From: Brevundimonas subvibrioides
GTDB taxonomy: Bacteria; Pseudomonadota; Alphaproteobacteria; Caulobacterales; Caulobacteraceae
Assembly: GCF_027271155.1 (NCBI RefSeq)
Contig: NZ_CP114542.1
Span: 496,001 to 560,000, forward strand
Length of the DNA stretch: 64,000 nt
Direction of reading: 5' to 3'
Below the pieces are notes generated by a model. It saw nothing but the letters and a program-made list of their open reading frames with translations, ran no database searches and was not told the origin of the DNA. The position numbers were made by a program, and so were the translations under genes. The stretch's first letter is position 1. Every line of letters begins with the position of its first letter. Shown here piece after piece: positions 1 to 8,209 of this stretch.

Positions 1-557
1 AGAACCGCTGCGCCGGCGCGATTCTGTCCAGCCCCATGCTGCGCATCAAGACCGGCAAGCGGTCGATGTGGTCGGTCAAGCTGGCGGTGCGCTGGAACGT
101 GCGTCACGGCAAGGCCGGCGACTTCGTGCTGGACGACCCGGACGATCCCTTCGACCACACCTTCGAAAAGGACGCCCTGACCTCCGACGAGGGCCGATAC
201 GAGATGTGGCGACAGCAGCTCTATGCCTGCCCGCACCTGGCCGTCGGGGGCCCCACCTGGGGCTGGCTGGCTTTCGGCATCGACGCGGGCGAACGCGCGC
301 TGAAGCCCAAGGCGCTGAAATCGGTGACAATTCCCTGCACCATCGTCCAGTCGGGCGAGGACGACCGGGTCTGGAAACAGACCAACCGCTGGGCCGCCAA
401 GCGTCTGGGTCGCGGGCGCTATGTCGAGGTGGCCGGGGCGAAGCACGAGGTCATCATGGAGACCGACGACCACCGCGCCATCTTCCTGCGCGAGTTCGAC
501 GCCATGGCGGATTATGTGTCGCCCGTGAACGACCTGGCCCCCGTGCCGACGGACTGA
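1..557 (+). CDS. Alpha/beta hydrolase, lysophospholipase-like (5' end cut by window)
   Basis: The reading frame is open from the first bases, so the N-terminus, including the nucleophile serine, lies outside the window. The visible part begins AILSSPMLRIKTG, typical of the segment after the nucleophile elbow in PldB/monoacylglycerol-lipase-type hydrolases. A late acid loop (SGEDDRVW) and a histidine (AKHEVIME) fit the last two members of the Ser-Asp-His triad. It probably cleaves acyl esters of lysophospholipids or monoglycerides in the cytoplasm or at the inner membrane. The substrate is inferred from the family. It converges on the hisN-like gene with 3 bp between stops. Confidence 0.8.
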   Translation, partial: NRCAGAILSSPMLRIKTGKRSMWSVKLAVRWNVRHGKAGDFVLDDPDDPFDHTFEKDALTSDEGRYEMWRQQLYACPHLAVGGPTWGWLAFGIDAGERALKPKALKSVTIPCTIVQSGEDDRVWKQTNRWAAKRLGRGRYVEVAGAKHEVIMETDDHRAIFLREFDAMADYVSPVNDLAPVPTD

Positions 558-560
558 TCG

Positions 561-1346
561 CTACTGCGCGCCCCGGCGGAATGCGACCAGGGCCTGATCG
601 CGCACGCGCGGGTCGCCGACGGCGATGATCCGGCCGTCGCCGCTGACCGGCTCGCCCGCCCAGTTGGTGACCTCGCCGCCCGCCGCCTCGACCACGGGGA
701 TCAGGGCCGACCAGTCCCAGACCTTCAGGCCCGTCTCGGCCACCATGTCGATCCGCCCCATGGCCAGCATCGCATAGGCATAGGCGTCGCAGCCGTAGCG
801 GGCCAGGCGCGCGGCCGCCATCACCTGGGTCCAGGCCCCCAGTTCGGGCGCGGTGAAGATTTCCGGCGCGGTCGTGGCGATCACCGCATCGGTCAGCCGC
901 TCGCAGGGCCGCACGCGGATCGGCCGGGTCTGGCCCCGGCTCATCAGCACGGCGCCCGAGGGTCCCCCCAGAAACAATTCGCCGATGTACGGCTGGGAGA
1001 TGGCGCCGACCTTCGGTCGTCCACCGACCCGGAGTGCAATCAGGGTCGTCCACATCGGCAGGCCCGCGATGAAGGCCCGCGTGCCGTCGATGGGGTCCAG
1101 GATCCAGACGTGTTCCGCGTCCGGTCGGTCCTCGCCGTATTCCTCGCCGATGACCCCATGGTCGGGGTACCGGGCTGCGATCATCGTGCGGATCGCGGCT
1201 TCCGCCTCCCTGTCCGCCTGGGTGACCGGATCGAAGGCACCCGGGCCCGCCTTGTTCTCCTCGGCATAGTCGCCGCGAAAGTAGGGCAGGGTCACACGGG
1301 CGGCCCCGGCGGCCAGCTCGACGGCAAAGGATTCAAACTCGGTCAT
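561..1346 (-). CDS. hisN: Inositol-monophosphatase family phosphatase, histidinol-phosphatase type
   Basis: The 261-aa protein has the full inositol monophosphatase signature: GEEYG at about 67-71, DPIDGT at 84-89 and WDWSALIPVVEAAGG at 210-224, which supply the Mg2+-binding acidic residues. It most resembles the HisN subgroup that dephosphorylates histidinol phosphate in histidine synthesis. Inositol-1-phosphatase or 3'-nucleotidase activity (CysQ-like) cannot be excluded by eye. The ATG at 1346 is the only sensible start, but the bases just upstream are a tandem repeat with no clear Shine-Dalgarno sequence. It lies downstream of the XRE gene on the same strand. Confidence 0.8.
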   Translation of the reverse strand: MTEFESFAVELAAGAARVTLPYFRGDYAEENKAGPGAFDPVTQADREAEAAIRTMIAARYPDHGVIGEEYGEDRPDAEHVWILDPIDGTRAFIAGLPMWTTLIALRVGGRPKVGAISQPYIGELFLGGPSGAVLMSRGQTRPIRVRPCERLTDAVIATTAPEIFTAPELGAWTQVMAAARLARYGCDAYAYAMLAMGRIDMVAETGLKVWDWSALIPVVEAAGGEVTNWAGEPVSGDGRIIAVGDPRVRDQALVAFRRGAQ

Positions 1347-1349
1347 GGG

Positions 1350-1445
1350 AAGTGGCGAGTGGCGAGTGGTGAGTGGTGAGTCAAGCTCGACCCTTCACCG
1401 TTCGTTGCCCATCTCGTCACTGACCACTCGCCACTCGCCACTCGT
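1350..1445. repeat. Inverted repeat built of 7-bp units (GAGTGGC type)
   Basis: The left arm (1350-1382) contains about four successive 7-bp units of the form GAGTGGC or GAGTGGT. The right arm (1418-1445) carries the complementary units (CCACTCG type). The two arms could form a long hairpin around a 35-bp centre. The element fills the whole gap between the XRE stop and the HisN start. A second element of the same plan but different unit sequence is at 24691-24783. Confidence 0.75.
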
Positions 1446-1831
1446 CAGGACGCGACCGCGTCCCCTTCCGAGTGCAGCGACTTGGCCAGGTCCAGCAGCC
1501 GACGGCGCGGGCGTTCGCCCAGCTGATAGTAGGCCTGGATCAGGTCGAGGGTCTCCTTGCGTGAAAACATCTCCCCGCCATTGGCGCTGGCGGTCTCCCT
1601 GCGCTCCATGGCCTCGGCCAGACCGTCGTAGAAATAGCTGATCGGCGTCTCCAGCGCCTCGGACAGCTGCCACAGGCGCGCGGCCGAGATACGGTTCGCC
1701 CCGCATTCGTATTTCTGGATCTGCTGGAAGCGGATGCCGACCTGGATGGCCAGCTGTTGCTGGGTCAACCCCAGCAGGCGACGACGGCGGCGCAGACGGC
1801 GCCCCAGGTGAAGATCGATATCGGTGGCCAT
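1445..1831 (-). CDS. XRE-family helix-turn-helix regulator
   Basis: The 128-aa protein starts MATDIDLHLG. This ATG at 1831 has a good purine-rich ribosome site (GAAGGGGA) and is preferred to the longer frame beginning at 1894. Residues about 10-65 are an HTH_3/XRE domain, with LGLTQQQLAIQVGI as the first helices and FQQIQKYECGANRIS as the recognition segment. The C-terminal 60 residues are charged and probably mediate dimerisation. This short XRE type is common in Caulobacterales, but its targets are not evident. It is transcribed toward hisN, separated by the heptamer repeat. Confidence 0.85.
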   Translation of the reverse strand: MATDIDLHLGRRLRRRRRLLGLTQQQLAIQVGIRFQQIQKYECGANRISAARLWQLSEALETPISYFYDGLAEAMERRETASANGGEMFSRKETLDLIQAYYQLGERPRRRLLDLAKSLHSEGDAVAS

Positions 1832-2024
1832 TGCCCAGTCCCCTTCTTCTCGCGGGCTGTGCCAAAGCGGCACGGCTCGTCCGGGATGCCGCAATCACCA
1901 TGCCGCCTTCGCGTGACGGGCGAGCGACCGTTCAGAGCCGGAAGGCCGACATTCGGCAGTGCGACGCAACCAGCGATGTCGCAGCGCATTATCAGCCCAC
2001 CTCTGCTTTGGAAGGATATGGAAC

Positions 2025-2279
2025 ATGGGTCTCGGAATCATCGGCTGGATCGTCATCGGCATCGTGGCCGGCTGGCTGGCCGAAAAAGTCATGGGTCGTA
2101 ATCACGGCCTCGTCACCAACCTGATCGTCGGCGTGGTCGGGGCGCTGCTCGGCGGCTGGATTGCCGGCAACCTGCTGGGCATCCCGGTCGGCGGCTTCAA
2201 TCTGGTGACCCTGCTGGTCGCGTTCGGCGGCGCCGTCCTGCTGCTGTTCCTGCTGGGTCTGGTCAAGCGTCGCGCCTGA
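2025..2279 (+). CDS. GlsB/YeaQ/YmgE family small membrane protein
   Basis: The 84-aa protein is almost entirely hydrophobic, with three predicted membrane helices (about 2-17, 27-48 and 56-78). It has the glycine-rich family signature: WIVIGIVAGWLAEKVMG, then GVVGALLGGWIAGNLLG. This family was once called transglycosylase-associated and is often stress induced. The molecular role is unknown. The start at 2025 follows GGAAGGAT. The longer frame from 1959 would add a cysteine- and arginine-rich leader that is not typical. A strong terminator follows. Confidence 0.88.
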   Translation: MGLGIIGWIVIGIVAGWLAEKVMGRNHGLVTNLIVGVVGALLGGWIAGNLLGIPVGGFNLVTLLVAFGGAVLLLFLLGLVKRRA

Positions 2280-2303
2280 TCCCCTCCGCTACGATCATCG
2301 ACG

Positions 2304-2333
2304 AAAGGGCGGCCCGCGCGGGCCGCCCTTTTT
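2304..2333 (+). terminator. Rho-independent terminator after the GlsB-type gene
   Basis: A GC-rich perfect stem (AAAGGGCGGCCCGC / GCGGGCCGCCCTTT) is followed by T residues. The A-run on the left side would let it also work for minus-strand transcripts. Confidence 0.85.
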
Positions 2334-2400
2334 CGTGCTCGTTGCGCCCCTGTAGCGAACCCTCGTGGGGCGGACCTTCCCGCCCGACAGGGGCCCGGGC

Positions 2401-3387
2401 CTACAGCATCGCCGGAATGACGCGGTCCGGCGGTCGGTGGCCGTTCTGGAAGGTCATCACGTTCAGGATCACGCGGTCGCCCATGTCCTGACGCGCCTCC
2501 AGCGTCGCCGATCCCAGATGGGGCAACAGCACGACATCGGGCCGTCCGATCAGGCCCGGGTGGATCGCCGGTTCGTTCTCATAGACGTCCAGTCCGACGC
2601 CGGAGAGGGCGCGCCGCGCCACCGCCTCGGCCAGGGCCGCCTCGTCGATCAGTTCGCCCCGCGCCGTATTCACCAGGATGGCATGCGGCTGCAGCAGGCC
2701 CAGTCGCCGGCCCGACAGCAGGTGATGGGTGTCTTTCGTCGCCGGGCAGTTCAGCGAAATCACATCCATGCGCGACAGCATCTGGTCCAGATCGTCCCAG
2801 TAGGTCGCGCCCAGTTCCTCCTCGATCCGGGGGCTGACGGGCTTGCGGTTGTGATAGTGGACCTGCAGTCCGAACGCCCGCGCGCGCCGGGCCAGGGCCT
2901 GGCCGATCCGGCCCATGCCGACGATTCCCAGCCGCTTGCCCCACAGCTTGCGCCCGCACATCCAGGTCGGGGTCCAACCCTCGAACCGCCCTTCGGCCAC
3001 CACCTGGGCACCCTCGACGATGCGGCGGCTGACGGCCAGGATCAGACTCATGGCCAGATCGGCGGTATCCTCCGTCAGGACGCCGGGCGTGTTGGTGACG
3101 ATGATCTGGCGGGCGACGGCCGCGTCGATGTCGATGTGATCCACGCCCGCGCCGAAGTTGGCGATCATCTTCAGCCGGTCGCCCGCCCCGGCGATCAGGC
3201 CGGCGTCGATCTCGTCGGTGATGGTGGGCACCAGGACATCGGCGCGCTGCACCGCCGCTTCCAGCGCCGCGCGGTCGAAGGGAATGTCCTTCAGGTTCAG
3301 CTCGGCGTCGAACAGCTCGCGCATGCGGGTCTCGACCGCGTCCGGCAATCTTCTGGTTAAGACGACCTTAAGCCGGGCGTTGGACAT
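2401..3387 (-). CDS. D-isomer-specific 2-hydroxyacid dehydrogenase (glyoxylate/hydroxypyruvate reductase-like)
   Basis: The 328-aa protein shows the complete family plan. The NAD(P)-binding motif GMGRIG is at 157-162. The catalytic arginine is in NTARGELIDE (R243), the glutamate in YENEP (E272) and the histidine in LLPHLGSAT (H290). It reduces 2-oxoacids such as glyoxylate or hydroxypyruvate with NAD(P)H in the cytosol. The exact substrate is not determined by these motifs. It diverges from the SH3-domain gene with only 18 bp between start codons, so the promoters must overlap or lie inside the neighbouring genes. Confidence 0.9.
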   Translation of the reverse strand: MSNARLKVVLTRRLPDAVETRMRELFDAELNLKDIPFDRAALEAAVQRADVLVPTITDEIDAGLIAGAGDRLKMIANFGAGVDHIDIDAAVARQIIVTNTPGVLTEDTADLAMSLILAVSRRIVEGAQVVAEGRFEGWTPTWMCGRKLWGKRLGIVGMGRIGQALARRARAFGLQVHYHNRKPVSPRIEEELGATYWDDLDQMLSRMDVISLNCPATKDTHHLLSGRRLGLLQPHAILVNTARGELIDEAALAEAVARRALSGVGLDVYENEPAIHPGLIGRPDVVLLPHLGSATLEARQDMGDRVILNVMTFQNGHRPPDRVIPAML

Positions 3388-3405
3388 AGGAGCCTTGGGT
3401 TTTCA

Positions 3406-4020
3406 ATGGGCGACCGCGCCGGTCTGCCCGCCTGCGACGGGTCTCCACCGGTGTCTAGCAAGTCTCGCGGCCACGTCCAAAGCCTCTCGCGCCGGATCGG
3501 AGGCCTCGTGGCCGTCGTCGCCTGTGCCGTTCTGGCCGGCGCGGGCGCGACCATGCCGGACGGACGCCCCACGCCCACGGGGCTGGAGGTCCCGCGCTGG
3601 GTCTCGCTGAAGTCCACTCACGTCCGCGCCCGCCAGGGTCCGGGGCTCGACTACCGCATCCTGTGGGAATACCGCGCCGCGGGCCTGCCGGTCCAGGTGA
3701 TCGCCGAAACGCGCGAGTGGCGAAAGATATGCGATCCCGAACACGGCGTCGCCTGGATCAACCGCAGCGTCGCCTCCGGCCGACGCGGGGCCTTCAATGG
3801 CAGCGATGTCGAGGTGGCGGTGCATGCCGCTCGCAACGCCCGGTCGCCCGTACGCGCCCGTTTCAGCCCCCGCTCTGTCGTCGCCCTGGACGAGTGCCGG
3901 GATGGCTGGTGCCGCGTCCGGGCGCACAAGCTCAAGGGCTGGCTGCCCCAGGGGTCCGTCTTCGGCACCCAGCCGACGGCCCAGTGCGACGCGCGCCGTG
4001 GGGCGGGCGAGGCAGGGTAG
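3406..4020 (+). CDS. Secreted bacterial SH3-domain protein
   Basis: The 204-aa product has a hydrophobic signal segment at about 32-48 (GGLVAVVACAVLAGAGA). Two SH3-like repeats follow: SLKSTHVRARQGPGLDYRILWEY, and a second around ARSPVRARFSPRSVVALDEC ending in GWCRVRAHKLKGWLP. This is the DUF1058/SH3_4 type seen in Caulobacterales periplasmic proteins, thought to bind cell wall. A GTG at 3451 would give a more conventional signal peptide than the ATG at 3406, so the start is uncertain. It lies just upstream of fabA. Confidence 0.82.
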   Translation: MGDRAGLPACDGSPPVSSKSRGHVQSLSRRIGGLVAVVACAVLAGAGATMPDGRPTPTGLEVPRWVSLKSTHVRARQGPGLDYRILWEYRAAGLPVQVIAETREWRKICDPEHGVAWINRSVASGRRGAFNGSDVEVAVHAARNARSPVRARFSPRSVVALDECRDGWCRVRAHKLKGWLPQGSVFGTQPTAQCDARRGAGEAG

Positions 4021-4127
4021 CGCCCCGAACTTTCTCCGCCCCGCGAAGGGCAGGGAGAGTGCCGTAGTGGTTGAGCCCTCCATCGTGCTCGTGTAACCCC
4101 GGCGCAACACACCGGAGCGGCCACGCC

Positions 4128-4661
4128 TTGAACACTTCGCAATACCCGTCGTCCTTCGACCACGCCGCCCTGCTGGCTTCGGGCCGGGGGGAGCTGTTCG
4201 GGCCGGGCAATGCCCAGCTGCCGGCCCCGCCCATGCTGATGTTCGACCGGATCACCGAGATCAACGGCGATGGCGGCGAGCATGGCAAGGGCTATGTCGA
4301 GGCCGAGCTGGATATCCATCCCGACCTCTGGTTCTTCGCCTGCCACTTCATCAATGACCCGGTCATGCCCGGTTGCCTGGGTCTGGACGCCATGTGGCAG
4401 CTGGTCGGCTTCTATCTCGGCTGGATCGGCGGACCGGGCCGGGGCCGGGCGCTGGGCGTGGGCGAGGTCAAGTTCACCGGCCAGGTCACGCCGGACATCC
4501 GGAAGGTGACCTACAAGATCACGCTCAAACGGGTCATCAACCGTCGTCTGGTCATGGGAATCGCCGACGGGGTGATGGAAGCCGACGGCGTGCCTATCTA
4601 TACGGCGACCGACATGCGCGTCGGTCTGTTCCAGGCGGGCGAAAAGCCCGTCGACGCCTGA
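4128..4661 (+). CDS. fabA: 3-hydroxydecanoyl-ACP dehydratase/isomerase FabA
   Basis: FabA dehydrates 3-hydroxydecanoyl-ACP and isomerises trans-2- to cis-3-decenoyl-ACP, the branch point to unsaturated fatty acids. The family signature [24 protein letters not shown] is present, with catalytic His73 in [13 protein letters not shown] and Asp87 in [10 protein letters not shown]. The length from the TTG at 4128 (177 aa) matches the family, and GGAG at 4114-4117 is well placed for it. An ATG at 4071 would add an unrelated 19-residue leader. fabB follows 54 bp later, so the two are probably co-transcribed. Confidence 0.93.
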   Translation: MNTSQYPSSFDHAALLASGRGELFGPGNAQLPAPPMLMFDRITEINGDGGEHGKGYVEAELDIHPDLWFFACHFINDPVMPGCLGLDAMWQLVGFYLGWIGGPGRGRALGVGEVKFTGQVTPDIRKVTYKITLKRVINRRLVMGIADGVMEADGVPIYTATDMRVGLFQAGEKPVDA

Positions 4662-4715
4662 AACCAAACCAATACCGCGGTCAACGCGGAGCCTTAGGTC
4701 AGAGAAGGAAACTGC

Positions 4716-5945
4716 ATGCGGCGTGTCGTCGTCACGGGTCTGGGTATCGTCTCCTCCATCGGCACGGGCCGGGATGAGGTCACGGCGTCGCTGCGCACAG
4801 CACGATCGGGTGTGGTCGCTGCCCCGGATCATATCCAGCACGGCTTCCGCTCCCAGGTCTGGGCCCCGCCGTCGCTGGGCGCCACCGCCGAGGACTGGGC
4901 ACCGCTGGTGGACCGTCGCGCCGCGCGCTTCCTCGCCAACGGCACGGCCTGGGGTCACATCGCCTTCGAGGAGGCGCTCAGGGACTCCGGCATGACGCCG
5001 GAAGAGATCCGGGACGACCGCATCGGCCTGATCGTGGGCGAAGGCGGGCCCTCGACCCAGGTCATTCTTCAGGCCGCCCAGACCACGATCGAAAAGGGCG
5101 CGCCCAAGCGGATCGGACCCTTCGCCGTGCCCAAGGCCATGGCGTCCGGCCCCTCGGCGGTCCTGTCGACCTGGTTCCAGATGCGCGGCGTCAACTATTC
5201 GATCTCCTCGGCCTGCGCGACCTCGGCCCACTGCATCGGCGCGGGGGCCGAACAGATCCAGTGGGGCAAGCAGGACGTGGTCTTCGCCGGTGGTGTCGAG
5301 GACATCGACTGGTCCATGTCCAACATGTTCGACGCCATGGGTGCCATGTCGTCCGACTTCAATGCGACGCCCTCGGTGGCCTCCAGGGCCTATGACGTCG
5401 CCCGCGACGGCTTCGTCATCGCCGGCGGTGCCGGGATCGTGGTGCTGGAAGAGTACGAGCGGGCCGTCGCCCGCGGTGCCCGGATCTATGCCGAGGTCGT
5501 CGGCTATGGCGCCAATGCCGATGGCTACGACATGGTCGCGCCCTCGGGCGAGGGGGCCGAGCGCTGCATGAAGATCGCCATGGCCCAGGCCGGAGGCCGC
5601 AGGATCGACTATCTGAACCCCCACGGCACCTCGACGCCGGTCGGGGACAGCAAGGAGATGGGCGCCGTCCGCAACGTCTTCGGCACCGACATGCCGCTGA
5701 TCTCCTCGACCAAGTCCCTGACGGGCCACAGCCTCGGCGCGGCGGGCGCTCAGGAAGCGATCTATTCGCTGCTGATGCTCGACAACGGCTTCGCCGCCGA
5801 AAGCGCCCACATCGAAAACCTCGATCCGGAGTTCGAGGGGATGCCGATCCTGCGCGAACGCAAGGACGTCGAACTGACCACCGTCATGTCCAACAGCTTC
5901 GGCTTCGGCGGCACCAACGGGACGGTGATCTTCTCCAAGGTGTGA
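4716..5945 (+). CDS. fabB: 3-oxoacyl-ACP synthase I FabB
   Basis: FabB elongates cis-3-decenoyl-ACP and other acyl-ACPs by decarboxylative condensation with malonyl-ACP. The 409-aa protein carries the full catalytic triad: Cys167 in [10 protein letters not shown], His303 in [11 protein letters not shown] and His338 in [19 protein letters not shown] closes the C-terminus. AGAAGGAA precedes the ATG. The fabA-fabB pairing is diagnostic for the FabA/FabB route to unsaturated fatty acids and shows that this is FabB rather than FabF. Confidence 0.96.
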   Translation: MRRVVVTGLGIVSSIGTGRDEVTASLRTARSGVVAAPDHIQHGFRSQVWAPPSLGATAEDWAPLVDRRAARFLANGTAWGHIAFEEALRDSGMTPEEIRDDRIGLIVGEGGPSTQVILQAAQTTIEKGAPKRIGPFAVPKAMASGPSAVLSTWFQMRGVNYSISSACATSAHCIGAGAEQIQWGKQDVVFAGGVEDIDWSMSNMFDAMGAMSSDFNATPSVASRAYDVARDGFVIAGGAGIVVLEEYERAVARGARIYAEVVGYGANADGYDMVAPSGEGAERCMKIAMAQAGGRRIDYLNPHGTSTPVGDSKEMGAVRNVFGTDMPLISSTKSLTGHSLGAAGAQEAIYSLLMLDNGFAAESAHIENLDPEFEGMPILRERKDVELTTVMSNSFGFGGTNGTVIFSKV

Positions 5946-5948
5946 GCC

Positions 5949-6034
5949 GGTGAGGGCATAATCCCTCACCCTTTCGCGCAAGTCTGATCGCCTGGGGCTC
6001 TCAGGCGCTCAAGCCCTCTCCCTGCGGGAGAGGG
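5949..6034. repeat. Intergenic palindromic repeat, family A copy 1
   Basis: A small hairpin (GGTGAGGG..CCCTCACC) leads into TTTCGCGCAAGTC, GGCGCTCAAGCC and a second hairpin, CCCTCTCCCTGCGGGAGAGGG. The same module in reverse orientation occurs at 8028-8101, and a shorter relative at 8124-8205. It lies between fabB and fabI. Confidence 0.7.
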
Positions 6035-6083
6035 TTCTCGTTGATCGGCCCCCCTGCTAGGTGGGCCAAAGAGGAGACACACG

Positions 6084-6905
6084 ATGGCCACCGAATCCGC
6101 CTGGAACATGCCCGCGGGCGAACTCATGAAGGGCAAGAAGGGCCTGATCATGGGGGTGGCCAACGCCAACTCCATCGCCTGGGGTATTGCCTCCCAGCTG
6201 GCGGCCCAGGGGGCGGAGCTGGCCTTCACCTATATGGGCGAGGGGCTGGAGCGTCGCGTGCGACCCCTGGCGGAAAGCGTGGGCGCCAAACTGCTGATCC
6301 AGGCCGACGTCACCGACGACGCCTCGATGGACGCGGCCTTCGCGGCCCTGGAGGCCGAATTCGGCACGATCGACTTCGTCGTCCACTCCGTCGCCTTCGC
6401 CAACAAGGACGAGCTGAAGGGCTCCTTCATCGACAATACCAGCCGCGACAGCTTCCTGCTGGCCATGAACATCAGCTGCTTCAGCTTCGTCGATGTGGCG
6501 CGTCGGGCGTCGAAGATCATGCCCAACGGCGGGTCGATGGTCACCATGACCTATCTCGGTTCGGAACGGGCCATCCCGAACTACAACACCATGGGCGTGG
6601 CCAAGGCGGCGTTGGAGGCCGCGACCCGCTACATCGCCCGCGACCTGGGTCCCCGGGGCATCCGCGTCAACGCCATCTCGGCCGGGGCCATGCGGACGCT
6701 TTCTCTGGCCGGAATCTCGGGCGGCCGGGGCATGATTGCCCAGGGCCGCGCGATGTCGGCCATGAAGGAGGACACCTCGATGGAGGGCGTCGCCGGCGCC
6801 GCCCTGTGGCTGTGCTCGGACCTCGGCTTCTCGACCACCGGCGAGGTCGTCCACGTCGACGCCGGCTTCCACATGATGGGGCTGGCGGGGGACGAGGAGG
6901 GGTGA
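6084..6905 (+). CDS. fabI: Enoyl-ACP reductase (NADH) FabI
   Basis: FabI catalyses the last reduction of each fatty acid elongation round and is the triclosan/diazaborine target in many bacteria. The 273-aa protein has the FabI-specific nucleotide loop GVANANSIAWGIA at 24-36. The active-site pattern is Tyr157, then Tyr167-x6-Lys174 (YLGSERAIPNYNTMGVAK). VNAISAGAMRTLSLAGI at about 191-207 is the substrate loop. AAGAGGAG lies shortly before the ATG. With fabA and fabB it forms a fatty-acid cluster. Its TGA overlaps the ATG of the next small gene. Confidence 0.95.
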   Translation: MATESAWNMPAGELMKGKKGLIMGVANANSIAWGIASQLAAQGAELAFTYMGEGLERRVRPLAESVGAKLLIQADVTDDASMDAAFAALEAEFGTIDFVVHSVAFANKDELKGSFIDNTSRDSFLLAMNISCFSFVDVARRASKIMPNGGSMVTMTYLGSERAIPNYNTMGVAKAALEAATRYIARDLGPRGIRVNAISAGAMRTLSLAGISGGRGMIAQGRAMSAMKEDTSMEGVAGAALWLCSDLGFSTTGEVVHVDAGFHMMGLAGDEEG

Positions 6906-7150
6906 TGCGCGACACTTGCGAGATCAAGGCGTTCAAGCAATGGCACTCGATCACCCTTGAAGCGGCGCTGACGACCTACGCTCGACGAGAATTCCGCTGT
7001 CCTGAGTGCCAAGGTCAGATTCGCGCTCACAAGGAGGGGTCGTCTGGCGTCCCCCGCGCACATTTCGAACACCTGGTCGCAAATCCGGGGTGTTCTCTGG
7101 GTAACTGCTTTAGCGGCACCCCGGCGAGACATCTTCGCCCGCTGGCTTGA
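6905..7150 (+). CDS. Small cysteine-rich protein with a CoiA-like CPEC..HFEH segment
   Basis: The 81-aa product begins MRDTCEIKAF, and its ATG overlaps the fabI stop (TGATG), which suggests translational coupling. It contains FRCPECQGQIRAHKE followed by RAHFEHLVANPGCSLGN, so several Cys and His residues could bind zinc. The pattern recalls the N-terminal region of CoiA-like competence proteins, but the nuclease part is absent. The function is not known. Codon use looks less GC-biased than in fabI. It could instead be a fragment of a larger gene lost by deletion. Confidence 0.55.
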   Translation: MRDTCEIKAFKQWHSITLEAALTTYARREFRCPECQGQIRAHKEGSSGVPRAHFEHLVANPGCSLGNCFSGTPARHLRPLA

Positions 7151-7333
7151 GACCTGATGATCCAGGACAGGGTGGGGATCGTCGGTCCCCGGACCACCAT
7201 CCATGTCATGCGCCGACCTGACGGCCGCAAGAGCAGGGACTCTTGCCGGCTGCTGTGAGCCGTCAGACTTCGTCGGCTTGCCCGACCTGCACAAGCGGGG
7301 CCATATCGGGCGTCAGCAACGCGGAGGTGCCGG

Positions 7334-7507
7334 ATGGCCCACAAGTTCGAAATCTACAAGGACAAGGCCGGCGAGTTCCGCGTCCGGTTCAAGTACAATT
7401 CCGAGGTGATCTTCTCGACCGAGGGCTATTCCGACAAATCGGGTGCCAAACGCGCGATCGAGTCGATCAAGAAGCACGTCGGCGACGCAGAGACCGAAGA
7501 GGTCTAG
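7334..7507 (+). CDS. DUF1508 (YegP-like) small protein
   Basis: The 57-aa protein starts MAHKFEIYKDKAGEFRVRF and matches one DUF1508 repeat: KFEIYKDKAGEFRVRFKYNSE, then FSTEGYSDKSGAKRAIESIKKH. Proteins of this family are small beta-alpha folds of unknown function, often with two repeats; here there is one. GGAGGTGCCGG gives a strong ribosome site 5 bp before the ATG. The gene converges on rimM, and the CTAG at 7504-7507 holds both stop codons. Confidence 0.88.
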   Translation: MAHKFEIYKDKAGEFRVRFKYNSEVIFSTEGYSDKSGAKRAIESIKKHVGDAETEEV

Positions 7508-8025
7508 TCCGGCTCGCGCTCGCCGACCTCGTTCGGGCGGATGGCCAGCAGCCAGCCGTCCGACAGGTGCAGTTCCGGCGTTGCGGCCCGGGTGAACGGC
7601 AGGAACCAGGTCGGCCCGCCCGCAGCGGGTGCGATCTCCAGCATGTCGTCGGCCCCGAAATTCTGTACTGCCTTCACCGTGCCCAGAACGACGCCGTCGG
7701 GATCGCGGGCCTCCACCCCGATCAGGTCTGCCAGATAGAATTCGTCCTCGTCCGGGGCCGGAAACCGCTCGCGCGGGACGTGGAGCTTGAGGTTCCGCAG
7801 CGCATCGGCCTCCTCCCTGGTGGCGACCTCCTTCACCCGGCCGACGATGCCGTCCTTCGTCGGCCGGGCCGACAGGACGGTCAGGGCGTGCGACCCGTCG
7901 GCGCGCAGCAGGGGACCATAGGCCGTCAGAGCCAGAGGGTCGGCCGTATAGGCCGTGATCTTGACCTCGCCCTTCACGCCGAAGCCGCCCGCGACATGGC
8001 CGACAAGGATGAGTTTGGCCGTCAT
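7504..8025 (-). CDS. rimM: Ribosome maturation factor RimM
   Basis: RimM binds ribosomal protein S19 and is needed for 30S head assembly and 16S rRNA processing. The 173-aa protein has the N-terminal RimM beta-barrel (VGHVAGGFGVKGEVKITAYTADP) and a C-terminal PRC-barrel (FYLADLIGVEARDPDGVVLGTVKAVQNFGADDMLEI). It lies downstream of rpsP on the same strand, separated by 184 bp that are filled with palindromic repeats. In many bacteria trmD and rplS follow rimM. They do not follow here. Confidence 0.94.
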   Translation of the reverse strand: MTAKLILVGHVAGGFGVKGEVKITAYTADPLALTAYGPLLRADGSHALTVLSARPTKDGIVGRVKEVATREEADALRNLKLHVPRERFPAPDEDEFYLADLIGVEARDPDGVVLGTVKAVQNFGADDMLEIAPAAGGPTWFLPFTRAATPELHLSDGWLLAIRPNEVGEREPD

Positions 8026-8027
8026 CG

Positions 8028-8205
8028 TCCCCTCTCCCGGAGGGAGAGGGCTTGAGCGCCCCAGAGCGCAGCGATCGGACTCGCGCGAAAGGGTGAGGGG
8101 TTAAGGTGGGGGCCGGTCAGACCGTAACCCCTCACCCGACCGCGCAAGGACGACGGGCTGAGCCTGCCGTGCGCGGTCTCCCTCTCCCGCCGGGAGAGGG
8201 AGATC
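8028..8205. repeat. Intergenic palindromic repeats, family A copies 2 and 3
   Basis: Two related elements fill the rpsP-rimM gap. Copy 2 (8028-8101) is the reverse complement of the 5949-6034 element, with CCCTCTCCCGGAGGGAGAGGG and GCGCGAAAGGGTGAGGGG. Copy 3 (8124-8205) has CCCCTCACCC at one end and CCTCTCCCGCCGGGAGAGGG at the other. Because the gap lies inside a presumed operon, the hairpins may affect mRNA stability or readthrough. Confidence 0.7.
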
Positions 8206-8209
8206 ACGC

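Noticed and set aside
1350..1445. CRISPR-like repeat array
   Set aside because: The units are 7 bp with no spacers and lie in inverted arms. No CRISPR array or cas gene is visible anywhere in the window.
3651..5981. Open frame of 776 codons on the minus strand
   Set aside because: Antisense to fabA and fabB; Asp/His/Arg-rich shadow without motifs.
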